DNA of 64,000 bases, from positions 100,641 to 164,640 of the forward strand of contig JAFGJM010000011.1 in NCBI GenBank assembly GCA_016929095.1, in the 5' to 3' direction. Of the stretch, positions 17,382 to 25,851 are shown piece by piece. The notes below the pieces were generated by a model. The model was not told the origin of the DNA, searched no databases, and saw only the letters and a list, made by a program, of their open reading frames with translations. How positions within the stretch are numbered: the first letter of the stretch is position 1; the number at the start of each line of letters is the position of its first letter. Source of the DNA: Anaerolineales bacterium. Its GTDB lineage: Bacteria > Chloroflexota > Anaerolineae > Anaerolineales > UBA4823. The position numbers and the translations under genes were made by a program.

Positions 17382-17618
17382 TTAATCTTTCAAATAAGGC
17401 GCCAGGCGATGAACGCGTTTAATAATACCGCGGCCCTTCACCGGCACCATCTCATCGAACAGGCGCGTTGTGCGCTTTGAGGTTCGTCGACGCAGATGGC
17501 TTTTTCCGCCTTTTGTGCGCACCAGCTTACCCGCTCCCGTCAACCGGAAACGTTTGGCAGTGGCTTTATGCGTCTTGATTTTGTATTTACCAACTGTTTT
17601 CTTACGTGGCACAGCCAT
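17382..17618 (-). CDS. rpmI: 50S ribosomal protein L35
   Basis: A 78-aa L35, with KIKTHKATAKRFRLTGAGK and SHLRRRTSKRTTRL. The C-terminal extension (residues about 60-78, VKGRGIIKRVHRLAPYLKD) makes it slightly longer than the usual 65 residues but fits the family. The ATG at 17618 was chosen over an upstream in-frame start because AGAGGAG precedes it directly and MAVPRKK matches normal L35 N-termini. It lies between infC and rplT. Confidence 0.96.
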   Translation of the reverse strand: MAVPRKKTVGKYKIKTHKATAKRFRLTGAGKLVRTKGGKSHLRRRTSKRTTRLFDEMVPVKGRGIIKRVHRLAPYLKD

Positions 17619-17699
17619 ACTCCTCTCACACAAAATACCGCGGATGATATTACTATCCGCGGGTAGTAACACATTTTATCATAGGTAACTTTATTGCGC

Positions 17700-18233
17700 T
17701 TAACTTTCTTTCTTTTTTGCCGTCTTTCCAGGCGCCAGAATCATGAGCATTGTCCTGCCTTCTAAAGCAGGGGTCTGTTCAACAATCGAAATTTCTGATA
17801 ATTCTTCGGCAATCTCTTTTAAATCGTTAAGCGCAATTTCCGGATAAGTGATCTCCCGGCCGCGAAAACGCACGCGTACTTTTACTTTCATGCCAGCTTC
17901 CAGCCAGCGACGTGCATCACGCACTTTAAGATCACGATGGTGTTCATTAGTTTTCGGGCGGAGTCTGATTTCTTTCACTTCGATTTTTGTTTGCGCCCGG
18001 CGCGCTTCACGTTCTTTTTTCGCCCGTTCGTAAACAAATTTGCCAAAATCCATTACCCTACAAACCGGGGGGTCTGCGTTTGGAGCCACTTCTACCAAGT
18101 CAAGTTCGGCTTCTCGCGCCAAACGCATGGCTTCTTCCGTCGAAACAACTCCGACATTTTCGCCGTCTGCGCCGATTAAACGCACTTCAGGCACTCGAAT
18201 AGTTTCATTAACCCGAAAATTATTTGCGCTGAT
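17700..18233 (-). CDS. infC: Translation initiation factor IF-3, ATC start
   Basis: A 177-aa IF-3 that binds 30S subunits and rejects non-canonical start codons. The N-domain contains RVNETIRVPEVRLIG and GVVSTEEAMRLAREAELDLVEV, and the C-domain KEIRLRPKTNEHHRDLKVR and VRVRFRGREITYPE. The family's N-terminus (RVNExIR) lies upstream of the first GTG (18194). In frame, a TGA two codons earlier leaves only ATC at 18233 with AGGAG six bases before it. IF-3 genes often start at AUU or another rare codon (AUC in Myxococcus), allowing IF-3 to repress its own synthesis. It heads infC-rpmI-rplT. Confidence 0.95.
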   Translation of the reverse strand: MSANNFRVNETIRVPEVRLIGADGENVGVVSTEEAMRLAREAELDLVEVAPNADPPVCRVMDFGKFVYERAKKEREARRAQTKIEVKEIRLRPKTNEHHRDLKVRDARRWLEAGMKVKVRVRFRGREITYPEIALNDLKEIAEELSEISIVEQTPALEGRTMLMILAPGKTAKKKES

Positions 18234-18364
18234 AACTCACTCCTCTCAATAATTCATTCAAATGATAACTTCCATGCGGATAGTTTTGGGATGATACCAT
18301 AAACCTGCAAGAATCGTCAACATGATTATATATATACCATAAAAAATCAACATGTTTTCAACAT

Positions 18365-18395
18365 AAAAACGCTCAGCCCCCTGGGGGGAGAGCGT
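18365..18395 (-). terminator. Leader terminator upstream of infC (possible attenuator)
   Basis: On the minus strand ACGCTC...GAGCGT encloses a C-rich/G-rich inner stem (CCCCC/GGGGG) followed by five T. It lies between the infC promoter and the infC start. An overlapping upstream segment, GAGC-agagac-GCTC, can pair with the 5' arm, so an antiterminator form is possible. Confidence 0.6.
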
Positions 18396-18443
18396 CTCTG
18401 CTCAAACGATACCACCCATCCAATACAACTAAATTCTTTTTTA

Positions 18444-18473
18444 ATAATACCGTCGGCAATACTTATCTATCAA
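18444..18473 (-). promoter_or_regulatory. Promoter of infC-rpmI-rplT
   Basis: On the minus strand TTGATA (18473-18468) and TATTAT (18449-18444) are 18 bp apart, giving a start near 18437 and a roughly 200-nt leader before infC. Confidence 0.6.
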
Positions 18474-18503
18474 ATATAGAATTTGTAATTGCGCATCTTT
18501 GTG

Positions 18504-18577
18504 TGGGCGGTATAGGACTCGAACCTACGACCTTTGCGATGTCAACGCAACGCTCTAACCAACTGAGCTAACCGCCC
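18504..18577 (-). tRNA. tRNA-Val (GAC anticodon)
   Basis: The cloverleaf is complete: acceptor GGGCGGT/ACCGCCC with discriminator A, D-arm GCTC...GAGC, anticodon stem TTGCG/CGCAA with loop TTGACAT (anticodon GAC, reading GUC/GUU), and T-arm GTAGG-TTCGAGT-CCTAT. CCA is not encoded. Confidence 0.97.
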
Positions 18578-18628
18578 GCAAGCATAGTGGGGGAATTATA
18601 CCTGCGCCCACCAAAATTTGCAAGTCGC

Positions 18629-19426
18629 CTAATTTTTTATAGTTTTTAAAAATGATTTTATTATATTGGCTACCTGCAAACCCTTTTCCAACATCACCAT
18701 ATGCCCTGCATTCGGAATAATATGCAAAGATGCACCACTAATTTGGGATTTTAAAAATTGAGAATGCCGGAGGGGCGTCATTTTATCACCCTCACCGCAA
18801 ATGACGACCGTTGGCACGTTGATGGCAGATACTTTATCGGTGATGTCGAAGGTGTTGCATGCCACCAAATCCCCATAAAGGACACTCTGGCGCGTTTCTC
18901 CCAGGTGTTTGATAGCTGAATTCACTATCCGTTGCGGCGCCGCAGGGCTGAAAGACCAACGAACAATTTTCTCAATGGCACTATACACTGTAGTTGGCGA
19001 AGAAGCATCCTGTAGCAATTCCTGAGATACCCTTAAACGCGCTGCGGCGCCCACCAGGCCTAATCCCAGTAATTGATCCGGGTGTTTGAGTGCAATCCAC
19101 ATCGCGATGGCAGAACCCATGGAATGTCCGATCATAACTGCCGCAGGTAATCGGATCACATTCATCCAAAACAATACTCTCTCGGCATAAGCCTCGATAG
19201 ACTGCAGCCCCCGCCCTCCCGATTTACCATGTCCGGGTAGGTCTAATGCATAGATTCTAAAACCAGGCATTCGGCGTAATTCCATCTGCCAGGATAAATA
19301 ATTGCCTCCCGCCCCATGCAGCAAAACGATCGGTAGCCCTGCTTGACCTTGATTGGCATAATAGTGATAATAGTAGAAATCAGCACTGCGCGGCATAGGC
19401 TTTTTACTTTTTTCCCATCTTTCCAC
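18629..19426 (-). CDS. Alpha/beta-hydrolase
   Basis: A 265-aa alpha/beta-hydrolase fold protein. The oxyanion loop is VLLHGAGGNYLSW, the nucleophile elbow is GHSMGS (Ser102), the acid is in ICGEGDKMTP and the base is in PNAGHMVMLE near the C-terminus, so the triad is complete. DLPGHGKSGGRG after strand 4 is typical of esterases and C-C bond hydrolases; the substrate is unknown. A cytoplasmic location is likely as there is no signal peptide. The GTG start at 19426 lacks a strong ribosome-binding site; an ATG ten codons later is an alternative. Confidence 0.85.
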   Translation of the reverse strand: MERWEKSKKPMPRSADFYYYHYYANQGQAGLPIVLLHGAGGNYLSWQMELRRMPGFRIYALDLPGHGKSGGRGLQSIEAYAERVLFWMNVIRLPAAVMIGHSMGSAIAMWIALKHPDQLLGLGLVGAAARLRVSQELLQDASSPTTVYSAIEKIVRWSFSPAAPQRIVNSAIKHLGETRQSVLYGDLVACNTFDITDKVSAINVPTVVICGEGDKMTPLRHSQFLKSQISGASLHIIPNAGHMVMLEKGLQVANIIKSFLKTIKN

Positions 19427-19475
19427 TAATGATTAAATTGACAATGCTGAAAGTGGTTATATTTGCTTGATTAAG

Positions 19476-21236
19476 TTAGATATCGCGGTTAAGACGCAAT
19501 TGATCGGCTGCTTCCTCGGTGGTAGGGATAAATACCCGAATTAATGTCCCTTTCCCCTTTTCAGAATTTACCTGAATAACACCGTTCACCAATTCTGTGC
19601 GTTCACGCATATTCACCATACCCAGGCTGCTTCGGTTTTCATAGTTTTGGTTCACTTCTCCAACATTGAAACCTACGCCATCATCTTCGATTTCCAGGAC
19701 TACAATCCCTTCACTGGCCAGCTTAAGGCGTACCCAAACATGAGGTGCCTGGGCATGTTTTCGCGCATTATTCACTGCCTCTTCACCGATATAAAAAACC
19801 ACGGCTTGCTTTCCCGGTTCCAGCTTTGGGATAACATTGGGATCAGCCTGAATAATAACATTTTGTTCGTATGTTTCGCGCATCTTTTCGGCCATCGATT
19901 CAAACGCTGCGATCAAACCTTGCGATTCCAAAACCAATGGGCGAAGGGTGAAAAGCATATGACGGATTTCTTTTGTGGTGCGACGGGCTAATTCTTCCAC
20001 TTTATACAATTCTTCTGCTGCTGCATCGGTATCACGTTCGATCAACCGCCGGGCGTAATTCACGCGTAGCGCCAGGGCAGATACCGATTGTGTTGGGCCA
20101 TCGTGAAGGTCTCTAGCCAGTTTTTTTCGTGCATCCTCCTGGATTTCCATCATTCTTTCTTTCTCAAGCTCCAGATCATTGTAAAGACGCGCGTTTTGAA
20201 TAGCATTCACAACCTGGTTACAAATAATATTTAACAGTTCTTTGCGATCGTCCGTAAAGTAATCTGCTTCGGGGTGCGCATATACTAACACGCCATAAGC
20301 TTCCAGCCCCAAACGAATGGGTAAGCAGCCCATGGAGTCACACGATCTGAAAGCGACAATCCGTTGCAGTTCTGCATCCTTTTCCGGCTCTAATCCATAA
20401 CAGGCTTCTCCCTGGGTAAGAGCCTGACCAATCAATCCTTCTACCCCCGGTAGACTCACACGCATATCAGCAGGCGTTAAGCGGCGCGCTGATTCAATCA
20501 CTAGGCGGTCGCTCTCATCAGGGTTTGAAGAATACAACAAAACGGCGCCAGCCAATCGATCGTCCGGGCTTTCGAAATTGGATAAAGCACTGGCGCTGAC
20601 ATCCAGGGCTATTTCTAAAACACGTTCATAGTTTAATGTGGTACCCAAAGCGGATATAATTTCATTAATGGATCCATAATGTTCAGAGGATAAGGCATGG
20701 GGTTTTTGTCGCCGGTCCAATTCCGAAGATTTCTTGTATTCAAGCCAGGTGTTCAACTGACCCTTGCTATATCCCAATATTGCGCCAATTCCCAGATAAA
20801 CCACCAATAATACAATCATGTAAATGAGTGCTACGCGTGGTTCATTGATCAATGCACCAATCAAACCCTGCATGATGGTATTGGCAAACGCCAGGATCAA
20901 TCCTCCTTGATATGAAAAGTATAACGTTGCGGAAAATAAGGGCATTATCCCCACCCAAAATATCCGTCCTTGATATGCCCCCGTGAAAATAAACAATACC
21001 AGAGCAAAAACGATATCACCCGATATGATCAAGTAACGCTCGGAGAATAACCGTTTATTAAGAATGATCACTACAGAATGAAAAATATTCCAGGCACAAA
21101 CGATAAAAAGAAAAATTCCTAACAACCAATATGAGTAATCCCCCGCTGTCAGACTGATAGCCAGTCCGATAGTTGTCAGCCAACGCATGGAGATGATAGT
21201 CCAATGGATCAGATTATTCGAGATAGACTGGCGCAT
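19476..21236 (-). CDS. NarL-type sensor histidine kinase with membrane sensor and GAF
   Basis: A 586-aa kinase. About six hydrophobic segments occupy residues 10-170. A GAF domain follows (about 195-350, GVLVYAHPEADYFTDDRKEL), then a coiled-coil linker, the HisKA_3 dimerisation domain with phospho-acceptor His in ARDLHDGPTQSVSALAL, and an HATPase_c domain (N-box GEEAVNNARKHAQA, G1 IEDDGVGF, G2 GLVNMRERT-type loop). It should phosphorylate a NarL/LuxR-type response regulator. None is adjacent, so it is an orphan kinase here. The signal is unknown. Confidence 0.9.
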   Translation of the reverse strand: MRQSISNNLIHWTIISMRWLTTIGLAISLTAGDYSYWLLGIFLFIVCAWNIFHSVVIILNKRLFSERYLIISGDIVFALVLFIFTGAYQGRIFWVGIMPLFSATLYFSYQGGLILAFANTIMQGLIGALINEPRVALIYMIVLLVVYLGIGAILGYSKGQLNTWLEYKKSSELDRRQKPHALSSEHYGSINEIISALGTTLNYERVLEIALDVSASALSNFESPDDRLAGAVLLYSSNPDESDRLVIESARRLTPADMRVSLPGVEGLIGQALTQGEACYGLEPEKDAELQRIVAFRSCDSMGCLPIRLGLEAYGVLVYAHPEADYFTDDRKELLNIICNQVVNAIQNARLYNDLELEKERMMEIQEDARKKLARDLHDGPTQSVSALALRVNYARRLIERDTDAAAEELYKVEELARRTTKEIRHMLFTLRPLVLESQGLIAAFESMAEKMRETYEQNVIIQADPNVIPKLEPGKQAVVFYIGEEAVNNARKHAQAPHVWVRLKLASEGIVVLEIEDDGVGFNVGEVNQNYENRSSLGMVNMRERTELVNGVIQVNSEKGKGTLIRVFIPTTEEAADQLRLNRDI

Positions 21237-21293
21237 GATGTTATCATAACCTAAAAAAAAGAAAATAATCCTACCTAACCAATCAGCAAGGAT

Positions 21294-21884
21294 TTATATA
21301 TGTTGTCTTAATATTTGAACGGCAGCCTGTATTGCTCTGGCTCGATGGCTGACCTGGTTCTTTTGATTCAGTGAAAGTTCAGCCATCGTAAGGCTAAACT
21401 CCGGGAGTAAAAATATGGGATCATAACCAAAACCATGACTGCCGCGTTCCTCCGGGATTATTTCGCCAAAACAATCACCCTTCGTAAATATGATATTTCC
21501 TGCCATATAAAGCGCTACCGTGCAATGAAAATGAGCCTTCCATGGTCGAGGTATCCCTGTCAGGCGTTCTAACAAATACGCGCGACGATCTGCATCAGTT
21601 GCCCCATCAATTGGCGCAAAACGGCGCGAATATATACCGGGCAAACCACCCAGGGCATCCACCTCCAATCCGGAGTCATCCGCCAGGCTGATCAGCCCTG
21701 TTTCATCTCCGAAAGCCCTGGCTTTTTGCGCGGCATTTTCCTCATAAGTACCCGCATTCTCTTCAACTTCTAATATCAGGTTCAAATCTGAAGGGGTGGT
21801 TATCATGATATTCAATCCCTTCAGAAGCGCTTGAATTTCAATGATTTTATGGCGGTTATTGGTCGCTAATAATAATTGTCGCAT
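21294..21884 (-). CDS. rdgB: dITP/XTP pyrophosphatase (RdgB/HAM1)
   Basis: A 196-aa non-canonical purine NTP pyrophosphatase that removes ITP, dITP and XTP from the nucleotide pool. It begins LLATNNRHKIIEIQALL and has ENAAQKARAFGDETGLISLADDSG with the catalytic Asp, GIYSRRFA, and the nucleobase loop GSHGFGYDPIFLLPE followed by KNQVSHRARAI. Length and motifs are standard. It is divergent from the DUF177 gene. Confidence 0.95.
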   Translation of the reverse strand: MRQLLLATNNRHKIIEIQALLKGLNIMITTPSDLNLILEVEENAGTYEENAAQKARAFGDETGLISLADDSGLEVDALGGLPGIYSRRFAPIDGATDADRRAYLLERLTGIPRPWKAHFHCTVALYMAGNIIFTKGDCFGEIIPEERGSHGFGYDPIFLLPEFSLTMAELSLNQKNQVSHRARAIQAAVQILRQHI

Positions 21885-21949
21885 GAATTTCTCTCGAATG
21901 CAATATTTAATTTATAGTTTTCATAATCAATCAAAATATAATGTATTAC

Positions 21950-21978
21950 TTGACGGACGTTTTTTGCTATGCTATAAT
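21950..21978 (+). promoter_or_regulatory. Consensus sigma-A promoter for DUF177/sigma operon
   Basis: TTGACG (21950-21955), a 17-bp spacer and a perfect TATAAT (21973-21978). The expected start is near 21985, about 48 bases before the GTG of the DUF177 gene. Confidence 0.85.
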
Positions 21979-22032
21979 GTCGGAAACCGATTTTTAGATT
22001 AATTATTTTCGATTATACGCTAGTATACGCCA

Positions 22033-22557
22033 GTGCCTCACTCCAGCAACCCTCTCCGGCTGAACGTTGGTTTTATAGTTAATCTATCTGTGGGGGACAG
22101 CCGGGAATTTATTTTCGATGTCCCTGCTCTCCACTTAGATTCCGATTTTACCTTTATGGATCTAAGCGGTGTAGCTCGTATTACCAGAACAGCACAGGGA
22201 TTGCTTGTTCAAGTCAAATTAAGCGCTTTGGCGGAATGTGATTGTGTGCGTTGTTTGACTCCTTTCAGCCAATCTTTAAAAACAGAATTTACAGAGTTAT
22301 ATGCCTTCTCTCGTGATTCGATGACCGATTCCGGATTGATTTTACCCGAAGACGCTCACATTGATTTTGCCCCTATCATTCGAGAATATATGCTTTTAGA
22401 GGTGCCAATGAGTCCTTTATGCAGGCCGGATTGTAAAGGACTTTGTCCAATTTGTGGTGAAAATCTAAATGAAACAAAATGTAACCATGAGGAAGACACA
22501 ATCGATCCAAGATTGGCGATACTGAAATCTCTTTTAGATAAAAGCGATATAAATTAA
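22033..22557 (+). CDS. DUF177 (YceD-like) protein
   Basis: A 174-aa DUF177 protein, a family linked to 23S rRNA accumulation and usually found next to rpmF. The conserved elements are LRLNVGFIVNL at the N-terminus, ECDCVRCLTPF, the acidic DAHIDFAPIIREYMLLEVPM, and a C-terminal Cys cluster CRPDCKGLCPICG likely to bind metal. The start is GTG with no clear ribosome-binding site. Unusually no rpmF follows; the next gene is the sigma factor. Confidence 0.85.
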   Translation: MPHSSNPLRLNVGFIVNLSVGDSREFIFDVPALHLDSDFTFMDLSGVARITRTAQGLLVQVKLSALAECDCVRCLTPFSQSLKTEFTELYAFSRDSMTDSGLILPEDAHIDFAPIIREYMLLEVPMSPLCRPDCKGLCPICGENLNETKCNHEEDTIDPRLAILKSLLDKSDIN

Positions 22558-22612
22558 GTTTTTATCCACATCGATTCATATCATGTTTGCCTGCTCTTCA
22601 GGAGGGTTGTGT

Positions 22613-23776
22613 ATGGTTTATCCAGGCATATCAATAATGGAAGATGAAGCGCTTTCAGGCTTGTTGGAAAAAGCGGAAGTGCAAGGATTTATCACGCTTA
22701 GTGATATCGGGGAATCTTATCCTGAACCATCATCAGCTGATTTTGAACAGAATCGGATCATTGCTTATCTACGCTGTCAGGGTATCGAAGTTTTGGAAGA
22801 AGAAGAGATATTGGGCAGCGATTCCGCCTTGAGTGATTTTGATAATATCACGCCTATCGATCACTACACAACCGATGATACGATTGAAATTTATCTAAAG
22901 GAAATGGCGCGTGTACCATTACTCTCTATAGAAGAAGAAATCGGTCTGGCAATGTCCATTGAAAAAGGTCGCGAAGCGCAGCGTCAATTGAAATCCGCCA
23001 ATGGACGTTTGAAACCCGAACAACGAAAAGACCTGGATATACTGGTGAAAGAAGGTATGCTTTCTCGTGAACATATTATTAAAGCCAACACCCGCCTGGT
23101 AGTGAGTATTGCTAAAAAGTACCTGGGAAGAGGCTTACCCTTCCTGGATTTAATTCAAGAAGGAAATCTAGGATTGATGAAAGCGGTAGAGAAATTTGAT
23201 TACCGGCGCGGCTTCCGCTTTTCAACCTATGCCACCTGGTGGATCCGCCAGACGATTACCCGCTCTATCGCCGATCAAGGGCGTACTATCCGTCTACCGG
23301 TTCATATGACTGATCGTATTCGGCATCTGTATAAGGTTTATCACGGTATGGAGCAAGAATTAGGCAGACCTCCTACCACACAAGAGTTGGCGACAAAATT
23401 GGATACGCCCATCAAGAAAGTTCAATGGATGCTGCAAGTTTCATGGATACCCCTTTCGTTGGAAAGCCCGGTTGGGGATGAAGATGATTCTGAACTCGGA
23501 ATGTTCGTTGAAGATCAAATTACACCCACCCCTTCACAAGTCACGCATCATAACATGCTGCGAAAAGCGGTTGAAAATGTATTAACCACCCTCACCCCCC
23601 GAGAAGCGCGCATTATTCGCTTGCGCTACGGCCTGGATGACAATCATCCCTATACCTTAGAAGAGGTGGGTAATAAATTCGGCTTGACCCGTGAGCGTAT
23701 CCGCCAGATAGAAGGGAAAGCTCTTAAGCGTCTGCGTCACCCTTATCGCGCCCGATTATTACGGGAATATTTCTAA
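22613..23776 (+). CDS. rpoD: RNA polymerase primary sigma factor (RpoD/SigA type)
   Basis: A 387-aa sigma-70. Residues about 5-65 resemble region 1.1. Region 1.2 reads DTIEIYLKEMARVPLLS, region 2 has NLGLMKAVEKFDYRRGFRFSTYATWWIRQ, region 3 has TIRLPVHMTDRIRHL, and region 4.2 is the helix-turn-helix TLEEVGNKFGLTRERIRQIE. The full region set supports a principal, not an alternative, sigma. A 46-residue non-conserved insert is short. The ATG at 22613 was chosen because AGGAGG lies seven bases before it; the earlier ATG at 22583 lacks one. Confidence 0.93.
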   Translation: MVYPGISIMEDEALSGLLEKAEVQGFITLSDIGESYPEPSSADFEQNRIIAYLRCQGIEVLEEEEILGSDSALSDFDNITPIDHYTTDDTIEIYLKEMARVPLLSIEEEIGLAMSIEKGREAQRQLKSANGRLKPEQRKDLDILVKEGMLSREHIIKANTRLVVSIAKKYLGRGLPFLDLIQEGNLGLMKAVEKFDYRRGFRFSTYATWWIRQTITRSIADQGRTIRLPVHMTDRIRHLYKVYHGMEQELGRPPTTQELATKLDTPIKKVQWMLQVSWIPLSLESPVGDEDDSELGMFVEDQITPTPSQVTHHNMLRKAVENVLTTLTPREARIIRLRYGLDDNHPYTLEEVGNKFGLTRERIRQIEGKALKRLRHPYRARLLREYF

Positions 23777-23791
23777 GTTGATTTCCTAATC

Positions 23792-23820
23792 TTGACAAAT
23801 CCGTTTCACCGTTTTAGACT
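23792..23820 (+). promoter_or_regulatory. Promoter of metG leader
   Basis: TTGACA (23792-23797), a 17-bp spacer and TAGACT (23815-23820). The start is expected near 23827, about 215 bases before metG. Confidence 0.7.
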
Positions 23821-23867
23821 TACCAAACCTCGATCATCGAACATGTGATTTATTGGATTATCTGATC

Positions 23868-23963
23868 ATGGATCAAACTTATACAACTTTCATTACGGTC
23901 ATGTTCAAAATGGGCATGCATAATCGCCAACGGACAGCTCTGTGGACGAGGGTTTTTCATTAA
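23868..23963 (+). CDS. Putative Met-rich leader peptide of metG
   Basis: A 31-codon ORF between the promoter and the terminator of the metG leader. Met codons occur at positions 1, 12, 15 and 17 (ITVMFKMGMHN), so three fall within six codons. About 13 bases past the last Met codon is a segment (23932-23940) that can pair with the terminator's 5' arm. This is the layout of ribosome-mediated attenuation: stalling at Met codons for lack of charged tRNA would favour readthrough into the Met-tRNA synthetase gene. The ribosome-binding site is weak (GGA), which lowers confidence. Confidence 0.5.
   Translation: MDQTYTTFITVMFKMGMHNRQRTALWTRVFH
23932..23940 (+). promoter_or_regulatory. Antiterminator arm in metG leader
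   Basis: GGACAGCTC here can form nine base pairs (one G-U) with GGGCTGTCC at 23987-23995, the 5' arm of the terminator. The two pairings are mutually exclusive. Confidence 0.55.
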
Positions 23964-23986
23964 GTAAAAACCATTTACAAAACATC

Positions 23987-24014
23987 GGGCTGTCCATGAT
24001 GGACAGCCTTTTTT
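23987..24014 (+). terminator. Intrinsic terminator/attenuator just before metG
   Basis: GGCTGTCC pairs with GGACAGCC across a 5-nt loop, extendable by one G-U pair, and is followed by six T. It ends only 27 bases before the metG start, so it must be read through for metG to be expressed from the upstream promoter. Confidence 0.85.
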
Positions 24015-24041
24015 CATATTAAAAATCTTTGGAGGTATATC

Positions 24042-25832
24042 GTGACCCTAAATATTCTGGTAGCTGTTGCTTGGCCTTATGCAAATTCACATATCCATGT
24101 GGGAAATATCACCGGATCATATCTCCCTGCCGATATCTATGCCCGCTATCATCGCCTGTTAGGCAACCGGGTATTGATGGTTTCAGGATCGGATGCTCAC
24201 GGCACACCCGTTACTGTACGGGCTGATGCAGAAAACACCACCCCACTCGCTGTTTATCAAAAATTCCATGCCTCTTTTCTTGAACTTTTCCAAAAGATGG
24301 GCATATCCTACGACCTTTTTACCAGCACCCATACTAAAAATCATTTCAAAGTATCCCAAACGATATTCACCTCCCTGCAAAAAAACGGCAATCTATATAC
24401 TCAAAAAGAAACCCAATGGTACGCGCCTTCTCAAAAACGCTTTCTCCCCGACCGGTATGTTGAAGGGACATGCTATATCTGTGGCTACAATAATGCCCGC
24501 GGCGATCAATGCGACCAATGCGGCACACTTTTGGACGCCACCCAATTAATCGATCCGCGTTCGAAAGTGGATGGTTCCACGCCGGAATTGCGCGAAACAG
24601 AACATTTTTACCTGGATTTGGGGAAATTGCAAAAAGTGGTGGTGGACTTTTTACGCCAAAAAGAATCGTATTGGCGTCCCAATGTTCTGCGGCAATCCTT
24701 GGGTCAAATCCTGGCTAATGACCTCCACGGACGCGCTATCACCCGCGATCTCGATTGGGGCATTCCTTTACCCGAAGAAGGCTGGGAAGGGAAATGTCTT
24801 TACGTGTGGTTCGAAGCAGTCATTGGTTACCTTTCGGCTGCTATCGAATGGTCTGCAATCCATAACCAACCAGATGCCTGGTACGATTGGTGGGTCAATC
24901 CCGATGCACGCAGTTATTATTTTATTGGTAAAGATAATATCCCCTTTCATGCCGTGATATGGCCAGCCCAGCTTGCCGGCGCCGGTGAGTGGTTTTGCCA
25001 ACTATTCGATGGGAAAAGTGGGTTATCTCTCAATCTTCCCTATGATGTCCCTGCTAATGAATTTATGAATATGGAGGGGCAAAAGATATCCGGAAGCCGT
25101 AACTGGGCCGTTTGGGGATTGGATTTTCTATCCCGCTACGACCCCGATCCTTTACGCTATTATCTGACAGCGAATATGCCGGAGGGGAAGGATACCGATT
25201 GGGATTGGCAAGATTTCTTCAATAAAAATAATAATGAATTGGTAGCCACATGGGGAAATCTTTCGCACCGTGTGCTATCCTTTGCTTACAAACATTGGGA
25301 GGGACATATCCCTGTCCCAGGCGAGTTAAGAGCCGAAGATCAGGAAGTACTGGCAACTGTAGAAACAGGCTTTAAAAACGTATCCGAACAATTGAATGCC
25401 GTGCATTTACGATCAGCTTTATTGGAAGCCATGCGGCTGGCAACTGAAATCAATAAATATTTAGATGTAACCGCTCCCTGGATGGCGATAAAAACCGATA
25501 AAGACGCCGCAGCTAAATCGGTGTTCACAGCCCTCAAAGCCATCGATTCCCTCAAGATCATGCTGGCGCCTTTCCTGCCTTTCACCTGCGAGAAATTGAA
25601 TCAATATCTCGGCTATACACAGCCAATTTTCGGCGACCAAACCACCTGTCCCATCCAGGATGAGCTGGGAACGCATTCTGTTTTACAATATGACGAAACC
25701 AAAGCCACGGGAAAATGGATGCCAAGTCAACTCGAACCGGGGAAACCCCTTTCGCAGCCCTTTCCCTTATATAAAAAACTTGAAGAAAGCATCGTAGAAG
25801 AGGAACGCAGCCGCCTGGGAAAACCATCTTGA
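24042..25832 (+). CDS. metG: Methionyl-tRNA synthetase
   Basis: A 596-aa class I synthetase charging tRNA-Met. The HIGH-type motif is SHIHVGNI (residues 16-23). The zinc-binding connective peptide has two CxxC pairs (CYICGYNNARGDQCDQCG). The KMSKS-type loop is KISGSR, a common MetRS variant, near residue 346. The C-terminal anticodon-binding helix bundle is present; the C-terminal tRNA-binding (EMAP/Trbp111) domain is absent. GGAGG six bases before the GTG supports the start. Expression is probably controlled by the Met-rich leader peptide and terminator upstream. Confidence 0.95.
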   Translation: MTLNILVAVAWPYANSHIHVGNITGSYLPADIYARYHRLLGNRVLMVSGSDAHGTPVTVRADAENTTPLAVYQKFHASFLELFQKMGISYDLFTSTHTKNHFKVSQTIFTSLQKNGNLYTQKETQWYAPSQKRFLPDRYVEGTCYICGYNNARGDQCDQCGTLLDATQLIDPRSKVDGSTPELRETEHFYLDLGKLQKVVVDFLRQKESYWRPNVLRQSLGQILANDLHGRAITRDLDWGIPLPEEGWEGKCLYVWFEAVIGYLSAAIEWSAIHNQPDAWYDWWVNPDARSYYFIGKDNIPFHAVIWPAQLAGAGEWFCQLFDGKSGLSLNLPYDVPANEFMNMEGQKISGSRNWAVWGLDFLSRYDPDPLRYYLTANMPEGKDTDWDWQDFFNKNNNELVATWGNLSHRVLSFAYKHWEGHIPVPGELRAEDQEVLATVETGFKNVSEQLNAVHLRSALLEAMRLATEINKYLDVTAPWMAIKTDKDAAAKSVFTALKAIDSLKIMLAPFLPFTCEKLNQYLGYTQPIFGDQTTCPIQDELGTHSVLQYDETKATGKWMPSQLEPGKPLSQPFPLYKKLEESIVEEERSRLGKPS

Positions 25833-25851
25833 CCTGTGCCCGACAATCGCA

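Noticed and set aside
23777..24041. T-box or SAM riboswitch upstream of metG
   Set aside because: No T-box consensus (AGGGTGGNACCGCG) or SAM-I core was found; the leader ORF and alternative arms fit better.
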